7,806 nucleotides of DNA from Accumulibacter sp. GTDB taxonomy: Bacteria > Pseudomonadota > Gammaproteobacteria > Burkholderiales > Rhodocyclaceae. The DNA is taken from the NCBI GenBank assembly GCA_031274075.1, contig JAISQQ010000027.1, positions 1 to 7,806 of the forward strand, written 5' to 3'. Position 1 is the stretch's first letter. Each line of letters begins with the position of its first letter. A model generated the notes under the pieces. It was not told where the DNA came from. It did not search any database and worked only from the letters and a program-made list of their open reading frames with translations. Shown piece after piece: positions 1-6,247 of the stretch. The translations under genes and the position numbers were made by a program.

Positions 1-4
1 CCTT

Positions 5-841
5 GTGTCGGCGGAGTGCTTGGTCAGGATTACCGGCGTCAATTTTGCCTACGACGATCGCCCGATCCTCGGAGGAATCGACATGGAGATTCCCCGCGGC
101 AAGCTGGTCGCGATCATGGGGAATTCCGGGTGCGGCAAGACGACCTTGCTGCGCCTGATCGGCGGGCAGCTCAAGCCGACGAGCGGGGAGATCCTGGTCG
201 ATGGGCAGTCGGTGCCGCGGATGACGCACGGCGAGCTTTACGCGATGCGCCGGCGCATGGGCATGCTGTTCCAGTTCGGCGCGCTGTTTACGGATATTTC
301 GGTTTTCGACAACGTCGCCTACCTGATGCGCGAGCATACGGATCTGCCCGAGGAGATCATCCGCAGCATGGTGTTGATGAAGCTCAATGCCGTCGGCCTG
401 CGCGGCGCGCATCGATTGATGCCTTCCGAACTGTCCGGCGGCATGGCGCGGCGCGTGGCGCTGGCGCGGGCGATCGCGCTCGATCCGATGCTGATCATGT
501 ACGACGAGCCTTTTGCCGGCCTCGATCCGATTTCCATGGGCGTGATCGGCCAGTTGATCCGCCGGCTCAGCGACGCGCTCGGCGCGACGACGCTGCTGGT
601 GACCCACGACGTGCAGCAGGCGCTGCTCATCGTCGATTACGTTTATTTCGTCTCCGAAGGCCAGATCGTGGCGCAGGGAACCCCCGACGAAATCCGCGCC
701 TCGACCGACGCTTTCGTGCATCAGTTCGTGTTCGGCGAGGCCGACGGCCCGGTGCCTTTCCATTATCCGGCGCCTCCGTTCGCGGAGGAGTTGAGCTTGA
801 CGCCGTCGACACCATTGACGCGCGGGGCCGCGCATGCGTGA
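5..841 (+). CDS. mlaF: MlaF, ATPase of the Mla phospholipid-transport ABC complex
   Basis: MlaF is the cytoplasmic nucleotide-binding subunit that powers the MlaFEDB inner-membrane complex, which moves phospholipids between the inner membrane and the periplasmic carrier MlaC. The 278-residue product has all ABC ATPase motifs: Walker A GNSGCGKTT (39-47), Q-loop Gln90, signature LSGGM (143-147), Walker B ending in YDEPF with catalytic Glu168, D-loop GLD (172-174) and switch His201. A tail of about 35 residues beyond the ATPase core is proline-rich (PVPFHYPAPPF, 249-259); in the E. coli complex the MlaF tail contacts neighbouring subunits. The GTG at 5 gives a sensible N-terminus (MSAECLVRI). 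Only four bases precede it, so no ribosome binding site can be judged and the true start could lie outside the window. The end overlaps mlaE by 8 bases. The identification is secure from motifs plus the mlaE-D-A-C-B neighbours. Confidence 0.95.
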   Translation: MSAECLVRITGVNFAYDDRPILGGIDMEIPRGKLVAIMGNSGCGKTTLLRLIGGQLKPTSGEILVDGQSVPRMTHGELYAMRRRMGMLFQFGALFTDISVFDNVAYLMREHTDLPEEIIRSMVLMKLNAVGLRGAHRLMPSELSGGMARRVALARAIALDPMLIMYDEPFAGLDPISMGVIGQLIRRLSDALGATTLLVTHDVQQALLIVDYVYFVSEGQIVAQGTPDEIRASTDAFVHQFVFGEADGPVPFHYPAPPFAEELSLTPSTPLTRGAAHA

Positions 842-1640
842 CGGCGCGCTTGCCTTCGTGGCCGGAATGATCCGCGGCATCGGCCACCGCGTGAACGACG
901 CCTTGCAGACGCTCGGTTTCGCGGCCCGTTTCTTCATGATGATCCTGGTCTACTCGGGCCAGTCCTTCCGCCGCCTGCACCTGACCCTGCGCGAAATCTA
1001 CTTTTCCGGCTTCCAGTCGCTGCTGATCATCCTCGTTTCCGGCCTGTTCATCGGCATGGTGCTGGGCATGCAGGGCTACGAGACCCTGCAGCGCTACGGT
1101 TCGTCCGAGGCGCTGGGGGTGCTGGTGGCGCTGTCGCTGACCCGCGAGCTGGGCCCGGTGGTGTCGGCGCTGCTTTTCGCCTCGCGCGCGGGCTCCTCGA
1201 TCACCGCCGAGATCGGGCTGATGAAGGCCACCGAGCAACTGACCGCGATGGACATGATGGCCGTCAATCCGATCGCCCGCGTGGTGGCTCCGCGCTTCTG
1301 GGGCGGGGTCCTTTCCATGCCGCTCCTGGCGGCGCTCTTCTCGGCCATCGGGGTGTTCGGCGGCTATCTGGTCGGCGTGGTGCTGATCGGCGTCGACCAG
1401 GGCGCGTTCTGGTCGCAGATGCAAGGCTCGGTGGATTTCGAGCTCGACGTGCTGAACGGCATCATCAAGAGTTTCGTCTTTGGCGTCGCGGTCTCGCTGA
1501 TCGCGGTCTTCGAGGGCTACGACGCCGTTCCGACGGCCGAGGGCGTGTCGAGTTCCATCAAGAGAACGGTGGTGTACTCGGCGCTGGCCATCCTCGCGCT
1601 GGATCTCGTGTTGACCTCTTTCATGTTCCGGGGAATCTGA
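834..1640 (+). CDS. mlaE: MlaE, permease of the Mla complex
   Basis: MlaE is the integral inner-membrane permease that pairs with MlaF and sits beneath the MlaD hexamer, forming the lipid path. The 268-residue protein matches the usual MlaE length. It carries the family's most conserved block, LTRELGPV (102-109), followed by the SRAGSSITAEIG stretch (117-128) and EQLTAMDMMAVNP (134-146). A second conserved motif, GYDAVPTAEGV, lies at 228-238. Hydrophobic segments fit about five membrane helices, with an amphipathic, basic N-terminal region (about 30-55) that would lie at the membrane interface as in other MlaE proteins. The ATG at 834 lies inside the end of mlaF (8-base overlap, ATGCGTGA) and has no clear Shine-Dalgarno sequence, so translation is probably coupled to mlaF. 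The stop overlaps the mlaD start by one base (TGATG). Confidence 0.95.
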   Translation: MRDGALAFVAGMIRGIGHRVNDALQTLGFAARFFMMILVYSGQSFRRLHLTLREIYFSGFQSLLIILVSGLFIGMVLGMQGYETLQRYGSSEALGVLVALSLTRELGPVVSALLFASRAGSSITAEIGLMKATEQLTAMDMMAVNPIARVVAPRFWGGVLSMPLLAALFSAIGVFGGYLVGVVLIGVDQGAFWSQMQGSVDFELDVLNGIIKSFVFGVAVSLIAVFEGYDAVPTAEGVSSSIKRTVVYSALAILALDLVLTSFMFRGI

Positions 1641-2110
1641 TGAATCGCAAGCTGCTTGATCTTTGGGTGGGTTTCTTCGTCGCCGTCGGTTTTGCCGCCA
1701 TCTTGTTCCTGGCGTTGCGCGTGGGCAACGTCTCGTCGGCCAATTTCGCCGAAACGTACCGGCTGAGCGCCAAGTTTGATAACATCGGCGGCTTGAAGGT
1801 GCGCGGTCCGGTAAAAAGCGCGGGCGTCGTGGTCGGCAGGGTGGTGGAGATCGCTTTCGATGCGCAGAATTATGAAGCCGTGGTGACGATGACCATCGAT
1901 GGCCGCTATCATTTTCCCCGCGATACCTTCGCGTCGATCCTGACGGCGGGCCTGCTCGGGGAACAGTACATCGGCCTCGACGCCGGCGGCGACGAGAAAA
2001 TGTTGCAGCCCGGCGAGGTGTTCGCCAAGACCCAGTCGGCGGTGGTGTTGGAAAAGCTGATCGGCCAGTTCATGTTCAACAAGGCGTCCGAGACTCCCGC
2101 CAGCAAGTGA
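1640..2110 (+). CDS. mlaD: MlaD, MCE-domain lipid-binding subunit
   Basis: MlaD is the periplasmic MCE protein that forms a hexameric ring on MlaE and passes lipid between the permease and MlaC. The 156-residue product has a single N-terminal membrane anchor (about residues 8-27) and one MCE domain (about 38-116). The domain includes the typical GGLKVRGPVKSAGVVVG (50-66) and the pore-lining segment LLGEQYIGL (105-113). A C-terminal amphipathic helix, AVVLEKLIGQFMF (134-146), corresponds to the helix that builds the hydrophobic channel in the hexamer. It is somewhat shorter than E. coli MlaD, lacking most of the extended tail. The ATG at 1640 overlaps the mlaE stop, and GGGGA at 1630-1634 is a usable ribosome binding site. 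The next gene, mlaA, begins just past the stop. Confidence 0.95.
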   Translation: MNRKLLDLWVGFFVAVGFAAILFLALRVGNVSSANFAETYRLSAKFDNIGGLKVRGPVKSAGVVVGRVVEIAFDAQNYEAVVTMTIDGRYHFPRDTFASILTAGLLGEQYIGLDAGGDEKMLQPGEVFAKTQSAVVLEKLIGQFMFNKASETPASK

Positions 2111-2113
2111 CCG

Positions 2114-2119
2114 AAAGGA
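2114..2119 (+). promoter_or_regulatory. Ribosome binding site deciding the mlaA start
   Basis: The sequence AAAGGA lies 8 bases before the GTG at 2128. It selects that GTG over the earlier in-frame GTG at 2107, which overlaps the mlaD stop (GTGA) and has no comparable site. Starting at 2128 also gives a normal basic lipoprotein signal peptide beginning MKRR. Confidence 0.65.
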
Positions 2120-2127
2120 CAGTTTCA

Positions 2128-2868
2128 GTGAAGCGTCGTATTGCCAAGCTGTGTATCGCCGCTTTCGCCCTGTTCGCCACGGCGATGAGCCTGGTAGGGT
2201 GCGCCTCGACGGCGAATGATCCCAGGGACCCTTTCGAAGGCTTCAACCGGGCCATGTTCTCGGTCAACGAGGGGATCGACGTCGTCGTCAAGCCGGTCGC
2301 CGAGGGTTATGACGCGCTCGTTCCCGGCCTCGTCAAGACGGGCGTCGGGAATTTCTTCGGCAATATCGCGGACCCGTGGATCGCCGTAAACAACCTGCTT
2401 CAGGGAAAGATCGCCGAAGGAGCGTCGGATGTCGGGCGCGTGCTGGTCAACTCGACGCTGGGAATCGTCGGGCTGATCGACGTGGCCAGCGATCTCGGGC
2501 TGGAAAAACACGCCGAGGATTTCGGACAGACGCTGGGCAAATGGGGCGTCGGCGAGGGATATTACCTGTACTGGCCGCTCATCGGCCCGAGGAACGTGCG
2601 CGATACCCTGGGCTTCGCCGTCGATGTCTCGGTCGATCCGATCCTGCGCGCGCACGACGTGTCCGCGCGCAATACCTTGAACGGCGTGCGTTTCATCGAT
2701 ACGCGGGCCAGCCTGCTGCCGGTCGACAAGGTCATCGAGGCGGCGGCGTTCGACAAATACAACTACATCCGCAACGCGTATTTCCAGATGCGGCGCAACG
2801 CCGTGCATGACGGCAGTCCGCCGCCGCTCGACGACGATGACGACGAAGACGAAGACAAAGAGAAGTAA
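2128..2868 (+). CDS. mlaA: MlaA (VacJ), outer-membrane lipoprotein of the Mla pathway
   Basis: MlaA sits in the outer membrane, usually with a porin, and removes misplaced phospholipids from the outer leaflet for transfer to MlaC. From the GTG at 2128 the product is 246 residues. It has a lipoprotein signal (MKRR, a hydrophobic stretch, lipobox LVGC) with lipidated Cys25. Residue 26 is Ala rather than Asp, consistent with sorting to the outer membrane. Family motifs are present: DPFEGFNR (34-41), NFFGNIADPW (75-84) and FGQTLGKWGVGEGYYL (132-147), followed by WPLIGPRNVRD (149-159). The protein ends in an unusual acidic tail, DDDDDEDEDKEK (235-246). An alternative GTG at 2107 would add 7 residues (4-base overlap with mlaD) but places extra residues before the signal peptide. 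mlaA lies between mlaD and mlaC, unlike the separate E. coli locus. Confidence 0.95.
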   Translation: MKRRIAKLCIAAFALFATAMSLVGCASTANDPRDPFEGFNRAMFSVNEGIDVVVKPVAEGYDALVPGLVKTGVGNFFGNIADPWIAVNNLLQGKIAEGASDVGRVLVNSTLGIVGLIDVASDLGLEKHAEDFGQTLGKWGVGEGYYLYWPLIGPRNVRDTLGFAVDVSVDPILRAHDVSARNTLNGVRFIDTRASLLPVDKVIEAAAFDKYNYIRNAYFQMRRNAVHDGSPPPLDDDDDEDEDKEK

Positions 2869-2877
2869 GCGCTTTTT

Positions 2878-2884
2878 GAGGTGA
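2878..2884 (+). promoter_or_regulatory. Strong Shine-Dalgarno sequence for mlaC
   Basis: GAGGTGA is a seven-base match to the 16S rRNA anti-Shine-Dalgarno complement. It lies 5 bases before the ATG at 2890. The GTG at 2881 that would extend the reading frame is part of this site, which argues strongly that translation begins at 2890. Confidence 0.75.
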
Positions 2885-2889
2885 CTCAG

Positions 2890-3504
2890 ATGAAACGTTT
2901 TTTTTCGCTGCTGCTGGGTTTGACCCTGTCCGTTTCGTCCGCCCTGGCGCAAGAGGACTCTCCCGACGCGCTGATCCGGCAGGTCACCGAGGATGTCCTT
3001 TCCATCGTTCGCCAGGACAAGGACATCCAGGGGGGAGACACGCGCAAGGTGATCGAACTGGTCGACGCCAAGGTGCTGCCGCATTTCAATTTCCAGCGCA
3101 TGACGGCGCTGGCGATGGGCAGGGAATGGAACAAGGCCAATCCCGACCAGAAGAAGCGGCTGGCGGATGAGTTCAAGACGCTGCTGGTGCGCACCTATTC
3201 GAACGCGCTGACCGGATACCGGGACCAGACCATGCGCTACAAGCCGGCCAGCCGGCCGGCCGGCGACGCGGACGTGGTGGTCAAGACCGAGGTCATGCAG
3301 CCGGGCGGCAAGCCGATCCCGCTCGATTACTCGCTCGGCAAAGGGCCGGACGGATGGAAGGTTTATGACGTGATCGTCGCCGGCGTCAGTCTGGTGACCA
3401 ACTACCGCGACACCTTCACCCAGGAAGTGCGCGCCAACGGCGTCGACGGCCTGATCAAGATGTTGTCCGACAAGAACAAGCAGCTCGAAGCCGGAAAGAA
3501 ATGA
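2890..3504 (+). CDS. mlaC: MlaC, periplasmic phospholipid carrier
   Basis: MlaC is the soluble periplasmic protein that shuttles phospholipids between the MlaA complex and MlaFEDB. From the ATG at 2890 the product is 204 residues, close to the family norm. It has a classical Sec signal peptide: MKRFF, hydrophobic LLLGLTLSVSS, then cleavage at ALA-QE after residue 20. The mature part shows the MlaC pattern: ALIRQVTEDVLSIV (27-40), VLPHFNFQRMTALAMG (62-77), the FKTLLVRTYSNAL region (95-107), and the C-terminal GWKVYDVIVAGVSLVTNYRDTF (155-176). A longer start (GTG at 2881) is unlikely because it lies inside the Shine-Dalgarno sequence. A run of eight T begins at the third codon (2898-2905). The gap after mlaA is 21 bases, and the stop overlaps mlaB by four bases (ATGA). 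Confidence 0.95.
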   Translation: MKRFFSLLLGLTLSVSSALAQEDSPDALIRQVTEDVLSIVRQDKDIQGGDTRKVIELVDAKVLPHFNFQRMTALAMGREWNKANPDQKKRLADEFKTLLVRTYSNALTGYRDQTMRYKPASRPAGDADVVVKTEVMQPGGKPIPLDYSLGKGPDGWKVYDVIVAGVSLVTNYRDTFTQEVRANGVDGLIKMLSDKNKQLEAGKK

Positions 3505-3791
3505 TCGCCAGGGATGGAAGCAGCTACCGGGTGACCCTGCCCATGGTCATCGCCAACGCGCGCGCCCTGCTCGAAGCGGGGCGCGCGCTCTTGAGCGCGG
3601 AAGCGGGAAAGGACGTGGCGCTCGACCTGGCGTCGGTGCGCGAAGTCGATTCCTCGGCGCTGGCCGTTCTCTTCGGCTGGCAGCGCTCCGCCGCCGCGCG
3701 CGGGATCGCCTTGCGCGTCAGCCATCCCCCCGCGAGCCTGCTCAGTCTCGCCGGCCTGTACGGCGTTGCCGAATCGCTGCCGCTCGCCTGA
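3501..3791 (+). CDS. mlaB: MlaB, STAS-domain regulator of the Mla ATPase
   Basis: MlaB is a small cytoplasmic STAS-domain protein that binds MlaF and is needed for stability and activity of the Mla ABC complex. The 96-residue product is essentially one STAS domain, the same size as E. coli MlaB. A beta strand, VALDLASV (39-46), is followed by REVDSSALAVLFGW (47-60), which includes the conserved Asp-Ser-Ser turn at 50-52, equivalent to the position phosphorylated in anti-sigma-factor antagonists. Helix and strand elements continue through the RGIALRVSHPP region (67-77) to the C-terminus. Its position directly after mlaC, with a 4-base overlap, supports the assignment over a generic anti-sigma antagonist. 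The N-terminal third contains a duplicated ARALL segment whose DNA forms strong hairpins. Confidence 0.88.
   Translation: MIARDGSSYRVTLPMVIANARALLEAGRALLSAEAGKDVALDLASVREVDSSALAVLFGWQRSAAARGIALRVSHPPASLLSLAGLYGVAESLPLA
3558..3599 (+). other. Strong overlapping hairpins inside mlaB
   Basis: Bases 3558-3571 pair with 3575-3588 to give a 14-bp stem (10 consecutive G-C pairs, one U-G, then GCU/AGC) closed by a 3-base loop. The right arm also contributes to a second stem, 3584-3589 with 3594-3599 (extendable by one C-G pair), so the two cannot form together in full. No U-tract follows, so it is not a standard terminator. It coincides with the repeated ARALL codons of mlaB and may be a by-product of that coding repeat. 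Confidence 0.5.
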
Positions 3792-3800
3792 CGGGCGGGC

Positions 3801-4757
3801 GTGGCGGTGTCGTCCGCGGCCATGAGCGTTGCCGTTTCGATCCAGCGAGTCGCCAAGCGTTTCGGCAGCGTCCAGGCGCTCGACGGCGTTTGCCTCGAAA
3901 TCGGCGAGGGTGAGTTTTTCGGGCTGCTCGGTCCCAACGGCGCCGGAAAAACGACCCTGATATCCTGCCTGGCGGGCTTGGTGCGTCCCGATTCCGGCCA
4001 GATCGGCGTCAAGGGTTTCGACGTGCAGGACGATTATCGCCAGGCGCGCCGGCAATTGGGGGTCGTTCCGCAGGAGCTGGTGTTCGATCCATTTTTCACC
4101 GTGCGCGAGACCCTGCGCATCCAGTCCGGCTATTTCGGCCTGCGCCGCAATGACGACTGGATCGACGAGATACTCGAAAATCTCGACCTGGCGGCCAAGG
4201 CGGAAACCAATATGCGCCGCCTGTCCGGCGGTATGAAGCGGCGCGTGCTGGTCGCCCAGGCCCTGGTGCATCGGCCGCCGGTCATCGTCCTGGACGAGCC
4301 GACGGCGGGCGTCGACGTGGAACTGCGCCAGGGCCTGTGGCAATTCGTGCGGCGCCTGAACGGCGACGGCCACACGGTCATTCTCACCACGCATTATCTC
4401 GAAGAGGCCGAGGCGCTCTGCGAGCGGATCGCCATGCTCAAGCAAGGCCGCGTCGTCGCCCTCGACTCGACGCGCAACCTGCTGGAACGTTTCTCCGTGC
4501 ACAAACTGAGCCTGCGGGCCGAAGCCCTGGAGCGGCTTCCCGAAGCGATAACGCGGCGGGCCTCGTTCTGCGAGGGCTATCTAAATTTCCACCTGGGCCA
4601 TGTGGACGAGGTCGAGCCCCTGCTGGCCGCGATTCGCCAGGCGGGGTGCCCGATCCGGGAGATGCGCATGAACGCCACCGACCTGGAAGACGTGTTCATC
4701 GAGGTCATGCGCGGGCAGGACGAAAGCCTGGCGGAGGAAGCGGGGGATGTGCGATGA
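3801..4757 (+). CDS. ABC-2 type exporter, ATP-binding subunit (YadG-like)
   Basis: This is the ATPase of a two-component ABC-2 type export system; the partner permease follows immediately. From the GTG at 3801 (318 residues) the motifs are Walker A GPNGAGKTT (44-52), Q-loop Gln91, signature LSGGM (141-145), Walker B VIVLDEPT (161-168) with Glu167, and switch His198 in the TTHYLEEAE segment (196-204). After the core comes a C-terminal domain of about 95 residues ending in TDLEDVFIEVM, typical of the CcmA/YadG drug-and-polysaccharide exporter group. The start is uncertain: an ATG at 3822 gives MSVAVSIQ, which fits family N-termini better, but neither site has a strong ribosome binding site. It differs clearly from MlaF and is not part of the MCE complex. 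The substrate cannot be read from sequence. The end overlaps the permease gene (ATGA). Confidence 0.9.
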   Translation: MAVSSAAMSVAVSIQRVAKRFGSVQALDGVCLEIGEGEFFGLLGPNGAGKTTLISCLAGLVRPDSGQIGVKGFDVQDDYRQARRQLGVVPQELVFDPFFTVRETLRIQSGYFGLRRNDDWIDEILENLDLAAKAETNMRRLSGGMKRRVLVAQALVHRPPVIVLDEPTAGVDVELRQGLWQFVRRLNGDGHTVILTTHYLEEAEALCERIAMLKQGRVVALDSTRNLLERFSVHKLSLRAEALERLPEAITRRASFCEGYLNFHLGHVDEVEPLLAAIRQAGCPIREMRMNATDLEDVFIEVMRGQDESLAEEAGDVR

Positions 4758-5506
4758 GCGGTTTTCGCACCCTGTTGTACAAAGAAGTCCTGCGCTTCTG
4801 GAAGGTCGCCATCCAGACCGTCGCGGCGCCGGTGGTGACGGCGCTGCTTTATCTCCTGATTTTTTCCCATGTGCTGGAAAACCGCGTCGAGATCAACAAT
4901 GTGCGCTACACGGCTTTCCTGGTTCCCGGACTGATCATGATGTCGGTATTGCAGAACGCCTTCGCCAACAGTTCGTCCAGCCTGATCGGGGCGAAGATGA
5001 ACGGCAGCCTCATTTTCGTGCTCCTGCCGCCGATTTCCTACGGCGAGTTCTTCCTCGCCTACGTCGGCGCGGCGATGCTGCGCGGGATGATGGTCGGCCT
5101 GGGCGTGCTGCTGGTCACCGCGTGGTTCGCGCCGCTGCAATTCGTAGCGCCCTGGTGGATTCTCGCCTTCGCGCTGATCGGCGGGGGAATCATGGGATCG
5201 CTCGGCATGATCGCCGGCATCTGGGCGGAAAAATTCGACCAGTTGTCCGCCTTCCAGAATTTCCTGATCCTGCCGCTGACCATGCTCTCCGGCGTCTTCT
5301 ATTCGATCCATTCGCTGCCACCCTTCTGGCAGCGGGTGTCGCATCTGAACCCCTTCTTTTACCTGATCGACGGCCTGCGCTACGGCTTCTTCGGCGTTTC
5401 CGACGTTTCTCCGCTCATCAGCCTCGCCGTCTCGGGCCTTGCCTTCCTGGTGGTGGGCGCATGGACGCTGGCCTTGCTGCGCAAGGGCTACAAGTTGAGG
5501 TATTGA
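4754..5506 (+). CDS. ABC-2 type exporter, permease subunit (YadH-like)
   Basis: This inner-membrane permease pairs with the preceding ATPase to export an unidentified substrate; ABC-2 family members move polysaccharides, lipids or drugs. From the ATG at 4754 the product is 250 residues with about six hydrophobic segments (near 21-40, 52-72, 101-127, 134-157, 167-184 and 223-242). The N-terminal amphipathic stretch FRTLLYKEVLRFWKV (4-18) and the block LPLTMLSGVFYSI (173-185), followed by LPPFWQRVSHLNPFFYLIDGLR (188-209), are hallmarks of this permease group. The start is set by a 4-base overlap with the ATPase and GGGGGA at 4742-4747. A longer open frame extends upstream through the ATPase gene but is only the out-of-frame shadow of that gene. 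The E. coli homologue YadH has no settled substrate. Confidence 0.9.
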   Translation: MSGFRTLLYKEVLRFWKVAIQTVAAPVVTALLYLLIFSHVLENRVEINNVRYTAFLVPGLIMMSVLQNAFANSSSSLIGAKMNGSLIFVLLPPISYGEFFLAYVGAAMLRGMMVGLGVLLVTAWFAPLQFVAPWWILAFALIGGGIMGSLGMIAGIWAEKFDQLSAFQNFLILPLTMLSGVFYSIHSLPPFWQRVSHLNPFFYLIDGLRYGFFGVSDVSPLISLAVSGLAFLVVGAWTLALLRKGYKLRY

Positions 5507-5510
5507 TTCC

Positions 5511-6008
5511 ATGGCGCACCGAGGTCCTCTATCCAGGCGGGTGAAGAAACGGGCCGAATCGCGCCCGCCGCGGCCAGACGGCTTCTGGGAGAGACTATTG
5601 GGGTGGATTGTCGAAAGCAAGCTTCGTTTTATTTTGGCAGTCGGCGTCTTCTTCGCTTTGGTGACCTTCGTTCCTGAAGTGTTATTGGGCCTGGCGGATG
5701 GCGCGAGAACCGCCGCCACGCGACCGGCGCCGGAAGTGGAATCCCCGGAGCCGCTCTTTGTCATTGGCGCATTAATCAGATTTTTTCTTGCGCTACTCGT
5801 ATTTGGCGTCTTCCTCGGCGTAATCGTGGTGACGGAAGAAGAACCGGAATACGCGCGGTCGGGACTATGGATACGCATGGCATGCGGAACGATGGCCGGG
5901 GCGGTGATCGCGGTCCTGGGGCCGGCTTCATGGGAAGGCGTCGCCGTGTGCGCATCGATCGGCTGCGTCCTGGGTTATTTTGGAAAACGTTGGGCATATC
6001 ACCTCTGA
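5511..6008 (+). CDS. Unrecognised three-helix inner-membrane protein
   Basis: I do not recognise this 165-residue protein. It has a very basic, proline-containing N-terminus (residues 1-23, with RRVKKR at 9-14). Three hydrophobic segments follow, near 40-61, 83-107 and 122-156. The loop between the first two is AETP-rich and soluble-looking (63-80), and an acidic TEEEPEYARSG loop (108-118) precedes the third. The last segment is rich in Gly and Ala (GTMAGAVIAVLGP, 126-138; GCVLGYFG, 151-158), as in tightly packed helices. By the positive-inside rule the N-terminus should be cytoplasmic. It lies 4 bases after the permease stop and 1 base before ibaG, so it is embedded in the operon. GAGG at 5497-5500 could serve the ATG; an in-frame GTG at 5541 after AGGCGG is an alternative. 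GC content is visibly lower than in flanking genes (two sampled 60-base rows are about 47%), suggesting recent acquisition. Confidence 0.75.
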   Translation: MAHRGPLSRRVKKRAESRPPRPDGFWERLLGWIVESKLRFILAVGVFFALVTFVPEVLLGLADGARTAATRPAPEVESPEPLFVIGALIRFFLALLVFGVFLGVIVVTEEEPEYARSGLWIRMACGTMAGAVIAVLGPASWEGVAVCASIGCVLGYFGKRWAYHL

Positions 6009-6009
6009 C

Positions 6010-6247
6010 ATGATGTCTCCTGAAACTATCGAAACCCTCATCGCCGACGGCCTGCCGTGCGAGACGCTGCGCGTCGAAGGCGACGGCCAGCATTTCGAGG
6101 CGCTGATCGTCAGCGCGCGCTTTGCCGGCAAAAGCCGCGTGCAGCGCCAGCAGGCGGTCAACGCGCTGCTGCGCCCCTGGTTCGACAGCGGCGAACTGCA
6201 CGCGCTGTCGATGAAAACCCTGACCCCCGAGGAATGGAGCGCGCTCG

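Noticed and set aside
16..870. Plus-strand frame overlapping mlaF
   Set aside because: Arg-rich out-of-frame shadow; mlaF in the other frame has all ABC motifs.
627..1424. Long minus-strand open frame across mlaF/mlaE
   Set aside because: It is opposite strongly conserved mlaE codons, has a His/Arg/Gln-rich composition typical of antisense shadows in GC-rich DNA, and shows no recognisable motif.
4337..4753. N-terminal extension of the permease reading frame
   Set aside because: This part is the out-of-frame shadow of the ATPase gene. The permease homology begins at 4754 with a proper start and ribosome binding site.
4577..5878. 433-residue minus-strand open frame
   Set aside because: It spans parts of three plus-strand genes, including two secure exporter genes, and has low-complexity shadow composition.
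5980..6009. TTG start extending ibaG by ten codons
   Set aside because: It lies inside the preceding gene, has no ribosome binding site, and family N-termini match the ATG at 6010/6013.
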